From NCBI RefSeq assembly GCF_000013405.1, contig NC_007759.1, positions 1,551,001 through 1,615,000 on the forward strand: a stretch of 64,000 nucleotides of DNA. The letters are read 5' to 3'. The number at the start of each line of letters is the position of its first letter. Positions within the stretch are counted from its first letter, which is position 1. The notes beneath the pieces were generated by a model. That model had not been told where the DNA came from, did not search any database, and saw nothing but the letters and a program-made list of their open reading frames with translations. Made by a program: the position numbers and the translations under genes. This DNA comes from Syntrophus aciditrophicus SB. GTDB lineage: Bacteria; Desulfobacterota; Syntrophia; Syntrophales; Syntrophaceae. Of the stretch, positions 57,224-64,000 are shown one piece after another.

Positions 57224-58543
57224 ATGAACCGTAATTTTAAACCTGAAAACATATTCAAAAGACTTCGTCTTGTAACAGTTGCATTTATCTTTATCTTAAC
57301 TTCCCATGGATGCGCCGTACTGTACAACATTCCGGCTAAATCCCTGCCATCTTCAGGCGTTCCGGACGAAAGAATTGAACGAAATGATTTTTCCCTCACA
57401 AAAGACGCCGATGTCATCGGCCCGCTGATATACATGAGGCTTGAAAAAGAGGATACACTTCCTGACATCGCAAGACACTTCAGTTTGGGAATCAATGAAA
57501 TCAGTGCAGCGAATCCCGGTGTGGATATATGGGTACCTGAGGCTGGTGAACGGATCATGCTGCCACTGAGTTTTATCCTGCCGGATGCTCCCAGGAAAGG
57601 CATCGTTATCAATCTGGCCGCCATGAGACTTTTTCAATTCAAAGGAGACGGCAAGTTCCTGACAGTGTCCACCTATCCGGTCGGGATCGGTTCTGAGGAA
57701 CGACCGACACCTATGGGGCAAATGTATGTGCAGCGCAAAACAGCCCGTCCGACATGGCATGTGCCTGCTTCAATTGCTGAAGATCATCGGAAAAAAGGAG
57801 ATATTCTTCCCGCTAAAGTTCCTCCGGGGCCTGATAATCCCCTGGGTGAATACGCACTGTATTTGAGTAATCCAAGTTATCTGATTCATGGAACGAATAA
57901 ACCGGCCAGCATCGGTCTCAATGCAACCAATGGCTGCATAAGACTCTATCCGGAACACATAAAGAAACTGTATGAGAACACCCCGGTTAATACACGTGTA
58001 TCCATCGTTAACCAGCCATATCTGGTCGGTCAGCGTAATGGTGTTGTTTACATGGAAGTCCATCCCTCATTGGAGAACTCTGCCGCGGCTGAATTAAACA
58101 GGATATATGCAAAACTGAAAACTGCTGAAAGAAAATCGGCTCGGAAGATTGACTGGAAAAAGGTTGGGGAAGTCCTGACCGAGGCACGGGGAATTCCTGT
58201 TCCCATATCTGGTCCCCCTCAGGAAAATGCCGACGGCGCTTTGAAAACGATAGAAGTCGCCCATCCGGTAAAATTGTATGGCAGGCCGGAAATACCGGAG
58301 CTGAAGGTGGATTCGTGGTATGTCATGGCTGCTGACCAGAGCGATCGAACAAACGCGATGAGGATCGCTGCCATCATAAACCACCAGGGGCCGCAAATCC
58401 CGGCAAGGATTTTATCAAAGGGCAAAAGCTATCGTGTCATTGCCGGTCCTTTCAATAACCTCACTGATGCGAGAGATGCAGTCAAACGTTTGAAAATCGA
58501 TTTGGACATCAAAGGCATTTTAATTGAACCTGCGGGCAAGTGA
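57224..58543 (+). CDS. L,D-transpeptidase (ErfK/YbiS type) with LysM and SPOR domains
   Basis: 439 residues from the ATG at 57224 (a TTG at 57206 is also in frame). Signal peptide with a lipobox-like SHGC near residue 24; a LysM-like segment (LEKEDTLPDIARHFSLGINEI...NPGVDIWVPEAGERI); the YkuD domain with His222 in LIHGTN and Cys238 in NGCIRLYPEH; and a C-terminal SPOR domain (WYVMAADQSDRTNAMRIAA...VIAGPFNNLTDARDAVKRL) that binds denuded septal glycan. The order LysM-YkuD is that of ErfK/YbiS, the enzymes linking Lpp to murein in E. coli. Confidence 0.9.
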   Translation: MNRNFKPENIFKRLRLVTVAFIFILTSHGCAVLYNIPAKSLPSSGVPDERIERNDFSLTKDADVIGPLIYMRLEKEDTLPDIARHFSLGINEISAANPGVDIWVPEAGERIMLPLSFILPDAPRKGIVINLAAMRLFQFKGDGKFLTVSTYPVGIGSEERPTPMGQMYVQRKTARPTWHVPASIAEDHRKKGDILPAKVPPGPDNPLGEYALYLSNPSYLIHGTNKPASIGLNATNGCIRLYPEHIKKLYENTPVNTRVSIVNQPYLVGQRNGVVYMEVHPSLENSAAAELNRIYAKLKTAERKSARKIDWKKVGEVLTEARGIPVPISGPPQENADGALKTIEVAHPVKLYGRPEIPELKVDSWYVMAADQSDRTNAMRIAAIINHQGPQIPARILSKGKSYRVIAGPFNNLTDARDAVKRLKIDLDIKGILIEPAGK

Positions 58544-58808
58544 TAGTTGATGACGTTTTTTCTGTTCATCGTTGCAATTTAAATAATACAGGAATACAAT
58601 AACATGCAGGGGCGTGAGATAATTGTGGCAAAATTACATAGAATGTCGTATCTTCCTTTAAAAATTGGGGAGTCCTGGAAAAAATGGACAATGTGCTGAT
58701 CGTATTTCTATTGAGATTATGAAAAGGGGTCGAAATAATCAGCGCTTCGAGGAATTCTTAACAGTCATTTTCATACGGTAAAATAAACAAAAAGGAGGTG
58801 ATTAGAGG

Positions 58809-59099
58809 ATGAAGAAAAGTGTCTGGATGATTTCAATCATGTTTTTCCTCTCTATGACTTTGGTGGGTTGTGCAACGAAGGGCGACTTAGAGAAAGTGCA
58901 GGCTCAGGAACAGCAGATTAATCTGAAAGCTGATCAGGCGTTGAAGGCGTCTCAGGATGCCAACGAGGCAGCGATCAAGGCAGCCGAGGCCGCCAAGATG
59001 GCTGAGGAGAGAGCGGTAGCCGCCGAGGAAAGAGCGAAAGCCGCCGAGGAGAGGGCTGAGCAGGCTGACACAATGTTCAAGAAATCAATGAGGAAGTAA
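58809..59099 (+). CDS. Lpp/OprI-like alanine-zipper lipoprotein
   Basis: 96 residues. The signal peptide ends in LVGC, so Cys21 is lipidated. The mature part is one long coiled coil of Ala heptads (LKASQDANEAAIKAAEAAK, AEERAVAAEERAKAAEERA), like OprI and Lpp, and ends in SMRK, with a C-terminal Lys as in Lpp, whose terminal Lys is joined to murein. A perfect AAGGAGGTGA precedes the ATG, indicating high expression, as expected for Lpp. Two L,D-transpeptidase genes stand directly upstream. Confidence 0.85.
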   Translation: MKKSVWMISIMFFLSMTLVGCATKGDLEKVQAQEQQINLKADQALKASQDANEAAIKAAEAAKMAEERAVAAEERAKAAEERAEQADTMFKKSMRK

Positions 59100-59143
59100 G
59101 CCAATTTTTTGAGTGTGATCGTTAACTTTAACTGCAGGGTTAC

Positions 59144-59189
59144 GGAAAGAGAGATGGCAGGATTTTGAAACCCTTCCATCTTTCTTTCC
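59144..59189 (+). terminator. Probable terminator after the Lpp-like gene
   Basis: GGAAAGAGAGATGG (59144-59157) pairs with CCATCTTTCTTTCC (59176-59189) with one wobble. The 14-bp stem is long but no clean T-run follows. Confidence 0.5.
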
Positions 59190-59225
59190 CTGCCCAGTGT
59201 TATATGAATTAAGTTTTTCCTCCTG

Positions 59226-60440
59226 TTAGAGCAGGGCCAGGCTGTCGGCCAGGGCCATACCGGTCCGGGTTGGCTGGAGGCGGCCGTTCACGATTTTCAG
59301 ATGTCCTGCATCAAGAAGCAGTTCATAATCCCTTTCCTTTACAGACCATAGATTCCATCCGAATTTCTCTTCAAAATCGTCAAGATCTATTCCCGCGCTG
59401 GTACGGAACCCGAGGAAAAGAGCCTCGAATTGCAGTTCCTCCCTGGTCAAATTTTCGCAGAACTCCATGGGCAGTTTGCCTTGATTCAGACGCTGGATAT
59501 AATCTTCCAAAGATCGAACATTCATCCAGCGCTTCTCTCCATCAAAGGAATGAGCGGAGGGACCGAGCCCAAGATAAGGAATATGATGCCAGTATTTCGA
59601 ATTATGACGGGATATTCGGGAGTCTCCGCGGGCAAAATTGGAAACTTCATAGTGACAATATCCTGCTTTCTCAAGAAATTCCGACGTGTCCATAAATAAT
59701 TCAAAAAGTTCGTCATTATCCGGCGTGAGAATAAGGCCCTTTTTGTAAGATTGCCCAAGAGGTGTCTCAGGTTCCACCGTAAGCTGATAACAGGATAGAT
59801 GCGGAATCTGAAAGGTTAACGCCTGTTCCAGAGTCTTTATCCATGTATTGCGTTTCTGTCCGGGAATTCCATAAATGAGATCAATTCCGAAATTGCCGAA
59901 ACCGGCCTGAAGGGATGCCTCAATGGCCCGGATTGCCTGCCTGCCGTTGTGCCTTCGGCCCAGAAATTCCAGGATATGGTTGTCGAAGGACTGCACCCCG
60001 ATATTCAATCTGTTGATTCCCAGTGAGCGCAGTTCTTTCATCACGGAAACCGAGATATCCGCCGGATTTGCTTCCAGGGTAATTTCCGCCTCTTTGGAAA
60101 TTTTAAAGTGCTGGTGGAGATGTTCAAGAAGACGGTTCAGTTGATCCGGGCGTAAAACTGAAGGAGTGCCACCGCCAATATAAAGCGTGTCAAAGAATTT
60201 AAAAACTTTGCCGCGGAGGTTCATCTCCCGGCAAATCGCATCCAGAAAATCGGTAATCCTGCTCAGTTCTGTTACAGAAAAAAAATCACAGTATCGGCAT
60301 TTGATTTCACAGAAGGGTATATGGAGATAGAGACCTGGATTATCCTCGGCCCTTCTCTTCCCGACCGGTTTGGAGGACTGACTCTTCGGTTTTTGCATGG
60401 AAATGAAGAAGTTATGGTGAACCTGCATGTCAATCCGCAT
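59226..60440 (-). CDS. hemW: HemW, heme chaperone-type radical SAM protein
   Basis: 404 residues. LYLHIPFCEIKCRYCDFFSV has the CX3CX2C cluster site (Cys44, Cys48, Cys51); YIGGGTPSVLRPDQL, LEANPADIS, GVQSFDNHILEFLGRRHN and DLIYGIPGQ follow as in HemW. HemN proteins have the extra N-terminal residues that use a second SAM; these are lacking, so HemW is preferred over coproporphyrinogen oxidase. The ATG at 60440 overlaps the lepA stop by eleven bases; ATGs at 60428 and 60398 are alternatives. Confidence 0.9.
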   Translation of the reverse strand: MRIDMQVHHNFFISMQKPKSQSSKPVGKRRAEDNPGLYLHIPFCEIKCRYCDFFSVTELSRITDFLDAICREMNLRGKVFKFFDTLYIGGGTPSVLRPDQLNRLLEHLHQHFKISKEAEITLEANPADISVSVMKELRSLGINRLNIGVQSFDNHILEFLGRRHNGRQAIRAIEASLQAGFGNFGIDLIYGIPGQKRNTWIKTLEQALTFQIPHLSCYQLTVEPETPLGQSYKKGLILTPDNDELFELFMDTSEFLEKAGYCHYEVSNFARGDSRISRHNSKYWHHIPYLGLGPSAHSFDGEKRWMNVRSLEDYIQRLNQGKLPMEFCENLTREELQFEALFLGFRTSAGIDLDDFEEKFGWNLWSVKERDYELLLDAGHLKIVNGRLQPTRTGMALADSLALL

Positions 60441-62226
60441 CCGATTTCAATACGGATAGAAAAGCGCTCTGGGGTATGCTGACCTGCCCGATCATCTTCA
60501 TTCGTTTTTTGCCCTTTTTCTGTTTTTCCAGTAGCTTTCGTTTCCGTGAAATATCCCCGCCGTAGCACTTGGCGATTACGTCCTTTCGAAACGGCGTAAT
60601 CGTAGTTCGGGAAATGATTTCACCGCCGATTGCGCCCTGAATAGCGATCTTGAACATCTGTCGCGGTATTTCCTCCTTGAGACGTTCGCAGGCCTGGAGG
60701 CCGCGCGCACGGGCCCTATCCCGGTGAACGATCTGGGAGAGGGCGTCAACCCGTTCCCCGTTGACCAGGATGTCCAGCAGAACCAGTTGACTTTCCCGAT
60801 AGTCGATCAACTCGTAATCAAAGGAACCGTAGCCTTGAGTGACAGATTTGAAGCGGTCATAAAAGTCATAGATCACTTCGGCAAGAGGCATTTCGTAAAG
60901 AAGTTCCACACGGCCGGGGCTGGGATAATTCAGAGTCGAATTCACTCCCCGCTTTTCCATGCATAGTTTCATCACAGCCCCGAGATACCGTTCCGGAAGC
61001 ATCAGCGTTGCTCGGATGTAAGGTTCCTCGGAAAGTTCGATGGAAGAGGAACCCGGATAATGCGCCGGATTGTCAACATAAACGACGCTTCCATCCTTCA
61101 GGGTAAACCGGTAACGGACACTGGGAACGGAGAGGATAATCGACTGATCATATTCCCGCTCCAGTCTTTCCTGAACGACTTCCAGATGTAGAAGGCCGAG
61201 AAACCCGCAGCGGAATCCCTGCCCCAGGGCGGCAGAGGAATCCTTCTGATAGATGAAGGAGGCATCATTCAGTTGATATTTCTCCAGAGCGGCCTTGAGA
61301 TCATCATAATCGTCGGAGGCAATGGGATAAATCGAGGCGAAAACTACGGGTTTGACCTCACGGAATCCCGGGAGCGGCTGTGAACAGGGTCGGTCATCGA
61401 GGGTGATCGTATCTCCCGTCCGCACGTCCGAAACGGTCTTGACTCCGGCAATGATATACCCCACTTCTCCAGCAGAAAGGCAGTTCCTCTTTTCCCGCTG
61501 AAGCAGAAAATGTCCCACCTCTTCCACCCGATAGGTTGCCGAATTGGACATGAAGCGAATGGTGTCTCCGCTTTTGACGGTGCCTTCCATAATCCGGCAG
61601 TGGATGATTGTTCCCCGGAAGGGATCATAGTGAGCGTCAAAAATCAGCGCCGCCAGCGGGGCTTCGGGATTGCCCCTGGGGGGTGGAACGCGCTTCACGA
61701 TTGCCTCCAGAATATCTTGGATGCCGATACCTGCCTTTGCAGAGCACTTCAGATGTCCCTCGGAATCGAGACCGAGTTCGTCATCAATCTGTTCGATGAC
61801 CCGTTCCACATCCGCTGAAGGCAAATCGATCTTGTTGATCACCGGGATGATTTCGAGATTGTGTTCCATGGCGAGATAAAGGTTCGCCACGGTCTGCGCC
61901 TGAACGCCCTGGGCCGCATCGATGAGCAGCAGAACGCCTTCGCAGGAGGCAAGCGCCCGGGAAACCTCGTAGGAAAAATCCACATGACCCGGAGTATCGA
62001 TAAGATTCAGGCTGTAGGTTTTTCCGTCTTTCGCCTGGTAGGGAAGGGTGATTGCCTGACTTTTGATGGTGATTCCCCGTTCTCTTTCGATGTCCATGTT
62101 GTCCAGCATCTGATCCTTGAACGTTCGTTCATCCGATATTCCCGTAAACTGGATCAGTCGGTCGGCCAGTGTGGACTTTCCGTGATCGATATGGGCAATG
62201 ATGCTGAAATTGCGTATGTGATCCAT
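60430..62226 (-). CDS. lepA: Elongation factor 4 (LepA)
   Basis: 598 residues. AHIDHGKS (11-18) is G1, DTPGHVDF G3 and NKIDLPSA G4; the C-terminus RKRLLEKQKKGKKRMK is the LepA-specific tail that reaches the ribosome's peptidyl-transferase centre. It acts on stalled or initiating ribosomes. AGGA precedes the ATG. It is upstream of hemW with an overlap, a lepA-hemW order also seen in Firmicutes. Confidence 0.96.
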   Translation of the reverse strand: MDHIRNFSIIAHIDHGKSTLADRLIQFTGISDERTFKDQMLDNMDIERERGITIKSQAITLPYQAKDGKTYSLNLIDTPGHVDFSYEVSRALASCEGVLLLIDAAQGVQAQTVANLYLAMEHNLEIIPVINKIDLPSADVERVIEQIDDELGLDSEGHLKCSAKAGIGIQDILEAIVKRVPPPRGNPEAPLAALIFDAHYDPFRGTIIHCRIMEGTVKSGDTIRFMSNSATYRVEEVGHFLLQREKRNCLSAGEVGYIIAGVKTVSDVRTGDTITLDDRPCSQPLPGFREVKPVVFASIYPIASDDYDDLKAALEKYQLNDASFIYQKDSSAALGQGFRCGFLGLLHLEVVQERLEREYDQSIILSVPSVRYRFTLKDGSVVYVDNPAHYPGSSSIELSEEPYIRATLMLPERYLGAVMKLCMEKRGVNSTLNYPSPGRVELLYEMPLAEVIYDFYDRFKSVTQGYGSFDYELIDYRESQLVLLDILVNGERVDALSQIVHRDRARARGLQACERLKEEIPRQMFKIAIQGAIGGEIISRTTITPFRKDVIAKCYGGDISRKRKLLEKQKKGKKRMKMIGQVSIPQSAFLSVLKSDAD

Positions 62227-62290
62227 TGATATATCCTGTTGGAGATTTGTAAAATTCTTGCTCCTGTTTTCCTTTCGAATGAATTCAGAT

Positions 62291-62325
62291 AAAAAAGCCT
62301 TCCGGAAGAGCTGGAAGGCTTTTTT
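62291..62325 (-). terminator. Terminator between adk and lepA
   Basis: AAAAAAGCCTTCC (62291-62303) and GGAAGGCTTTTTT (62313-62325) around a nine-base loop; T-runs on both strands make it effective either way. It sits 22 bases beyond the adk stop. Confidence 0.88.
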
Positions 62326-62347
62326 TGCGTCAGAGAGAAGTTGAAGA

Positions 62348-63022
62348 TCAGGAAAGCTTTTTGAGCAGATCCTCAGAAACTTCCTTTACACCGGGCAGAC
62401 CATCGACTTCTATGACCTTGACCCGATCCTTGAAAAAATTGACGGCGGCCAGCGTACCGGTCTTGGTGTCGTAGTAAATGCCATGACGTTTTCCAATCGC
62501 TTCCTCATCCTGATCATCGGCACGGGTGCTCAGTTGATCGCTTCCGCACACCCGGCATACCATCTTGCCATCCTTCTCCGCCGGCTTGATGGCGTCGATG
62601 AAGATGTTGTTGGGATGATTGTTATCCACGGCACAGAGTCTTCTGCCCATGATCCTGTTTTTCGATGTCTGCCGATCGAGAACGATCTCAACGACATAGT
62701 CCAGTTTGATTCCTTCCTTCAGCAGGGCGTCCCACATCGCTTCCGCCTGTGCCAGATTGCGGGGGAAACCGTCGAGCAGCCAGCCGGTCTTGCAGTCGTC
62801 CTGTTTGATACGATTAAGAATCATGGGGATGGTGATCCCATCGGGAACAAGATCTCCCCGGTCGATATAGGCCTTGGCCTCTTTTCCCAGCTCCGTCCCC
62901 TTGGAGATGTTTTCTCGGAAAATGACCCCGGTTTCAATATGGGGGACGTTAAATTTCTTCTGTACGATAGCACCCTGTGTTCCTTTGCCACTCCCATTCG
63001 GTCCGAAAATGAGAATATTCAT
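62348..63022 (-). CDS. adk: Adenylate kinase with atypical LID domain
   Basis: 224 residues from the ATG at 63022, which has AAAGGAG nine bases upstream. GPNGSGKGTQ (7-16) is the P-loop and GWLLDGFPRNLAQAE the NMP-domain motif. The LID region carries a metal-type cysteine pair CRVC (156-159) but the first half reads CAVD (130-133), and about 22 residues lie between (NNHPNNIFIDAIKPAEKDG), longer than usual. Phosphoryl transfer between ATP and AMP is assumed. It is monocistronic by its terminator. Confidence 0.88.
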   Translation of the reverse strand: MNILIFGPNGSGKGTQGAIVQKKFNVPHIETGVIFRENISKGTELGKEAKAYIDRGDLVPDGITIPMILNRIKQDDCKTGWLLDGFPRNLAQAEAMWDALLKEGIKLDYVVEIVLDRQTSKNRIMGRRLCAVDNNHPNNIFIDAIKPAEKDGKMVCRVCGSDQLSTRADDQDEEAIGKRHGIYYDTKTGTLAAVNFFKDRVKVIEVDGLPGVKEVSEDLLKKLS

Positions 63023-63278
63023 GCCCGTGAAGCTCCTTTCGTCTGAGAAATGCATTTTGTCAAAAAACTGCCTCCTTATAATTGATTAAACATCTTTTGG
63101 CAATGAGAAAATGAATCCCCACCCCTGGGAAAACACATCCGTGAATGGGACGCAAAAGATAAATGAAAACAGCTGATGAGGAATCGGATGAGAGGAGAGT
63201 GACATATCGGAAACAGGCTTAAGCGGTGCTGAAGAAAAAACACCGGGCTGTGGCACACTGCCACAGAACTCAGTGGGC

Positions 63279-63482
63279 TCAGGTGCTGCAGGAGGTGGAG
63301 GAACATGAGGAACATTCCGACGAGGAGGCGCCGCCGAATGTTCCGCCGAAAACGGACATAAGTTTTTCAACCTGGTCTGAGCTGCAGTCGGGACAGAGAA
63401 CTTCTCGTTTTTCAGAAATCGAAAAAAACAGGACTTCAAAAACCTTTTTGCACTGCCTGCATCGAAATTCATAAATCGGCAT
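63279..63482 (-). CDS. FmdB-family zinc-ribbon protein
   Basis: 67 residues from the ATG at 63482 (GGAG nine bases upstream). MPIYEFRCRQCKKVFEVL and CPDC give two CXXC knuckles (Cys8/11, Cys30/33), the FmdB signature. The tail is a low-complexity Ser/Cys stretch (ECSSCSSTSC). FmdB was named as a possible regulator of formamidase in Methylophilus, but the family's real role is unclear. It stands alone upstream of adk. Confidence 0.82.
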   Translation of the reverse strand: MPIYEFRCRQCKKVFEVLFFSISEKREVLCPDCSSDQVEKLMSVFGGTFGGASSSECSSCSSTSCST

Positions 63483-63741
63483 AAAAAGATACTCCAAAAG
63501 CGGTCTTGTTCAAAAAGCCCGGTCTTCCTCGCATGGAAGAGACCATGCCGTTATTGAAAGCATGAAGTTTCATATAAATAATGCGTCACATCTTGTCAAG
63601 AAAATCAGGGGAGGCTCATGTAAAATATTCCAATGTCTTATTGACGACTTATCGGTGCTGTGTTAAGTACTCGGCAGCAGTGAAAATATTTTCCCGCAAC
63701 TTGATCAATCGCCCCGGGGAAGAGGCGGAAAGGGAGTCGGC

Positions 63742-64000
63742 ATGCCTATTTCAAATAAAATTCATGGACTGATCACGCGATCCTCCTGGATCAGAAAAAT
63801 GTTTGAGGAAGGTTTGATTTATAAGAAAAAATACGGTCCTGAGAATGTGTATGATTTCACGCTGGGCAATCCTAATGTTCCGCCTCCCTCGGAGTTCGGA
63901 GATGCCCTGCTGGAAGTTGCCGCCCAGTCCATTCCCGGCAAGCATGGTTACATGCCCAACGCGGGCTATCCTGAAACCCGGGAAGCGATCGCCGCTTATC
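63742..64000 (+). CDS. PLP-dependent aminotransferase class I/II, 5' part only
   Basis: 86 residues are visible from the ATG at 63742 (AAAGGGAG upstream), and the frame runs off the window. DFTLGNPNVPPPSEF, HGYMPNAGYPETREAIAAY are the N-terminal signature of class I/II aminotransferases. Substrate and the lysine site lie outside. The 240 bases before it hold no gene. Confidence 0.82.
   Translation, partial: MPISNKIHGLITRSSWIRKMFEEGLIYKKKYGPENVYDFTLGNPNVPPPSEFGDALLEVAAQSIPGKHGYMPNAGYPETREAIAAY

Overview
The window reads as a chromosomal stretch of a Gram-negative, probably anaerobic deltaproteobacterium. A Syntrophus-like member of the Syntrophales is my best guess, from gene content, gene order and protein style; no 16S or other decisive marker is present. 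Outer-membrane biology is clear: Lnt, a SurA/PpiC-type lipoprotein, several lipobox lipoproteins, two L,D-transpeptidases, an Lpp-like lipoprotein, MltD and another lytic transglycosylase. Base composition is even. I see no insertion sequence, prophage, integrase, CRISPR array or rRNA, so this is mostly core genome.

Layout. 1-3.9 kb (minus): a DEDD-nuclease gene cut by the window edge and a Ski2-like helicase upstream of it, in the order of Bacillus mrfA-mrfB (yprA-yprB). 4.1-5 kb (plus): a peptidoglycan-binding lipoprotein. 5.2-11.7 kb (minus): MATE transporter, queF, a MalY/PatB-type lyase, a thiamine-diphosphate enzyme, a DUF493 protein, an unknown protein and a methyltransferase. 11.9-15.4 kb (plus): miaA, a glycosyltransferase-like gene overlapping it, and a parvulin lipoprotein behind a near-consensus promoter. 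16.2-17.9 kb (minus): panB and a DUF2520 dehydrogenase behind a leader that ends in a terminator hairpin. 18.1-26.4 kb (plus): phosphatase, tilS, ftsH, folP, acpS, tsaE, lysC and a helix-hairpin-helix protein.

27.2-33.7 kb (plus) is an RNA and protein quality-control block: tRNA-Pro, a structured RNA with its own terminator, tRNA-Leu, tig-clpP-clpX-lon, tRNA-Val and tRNA-Asp. 33.9-40 kb (plus) holds a radical SAM gene, lnt, prfB with its programmed +1 frameshift, and mltD. 40-50.3 kb (minus) holds ybeY, a 7TM-HD phosphohydrolase and phoH as an overlapping operon, an M20 hydrolase, a paired active/inactive M16 peptidase system with a small membrane protein, and a B12-binding-type radical SAM protein. 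50.7-59.1 kb (plus) holds coaBC, family-4 UDG, the nfeD-slipin membrane pair, a small membrane protein, an MtnX-like phosphatase, two L,D-transpeptidases and an Lpp-like lipoprotein. 59.2-63.5 kb (minus) holds hemW, lepA, adk and an FmdB zinc-ribbon gene. A class I/II aminotransferase begins at 63742 and leaves the window.

The points most worth a second look are: the structured RNA at 27.3-27.45 kb, whose fold recalls 6S RNA and which seems co-transcribed with tRNA-Pro; the leader/attenuator in front of the pantothenate pair; the L,D-transpeptidase/Lpp cluster; the mltD terminator buried in the ybeY coding sequence; and a possible frameshift at the end of the radical SAM gene near 48.95 kb. 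I found no clearly new multi-gene defence or mobile system.
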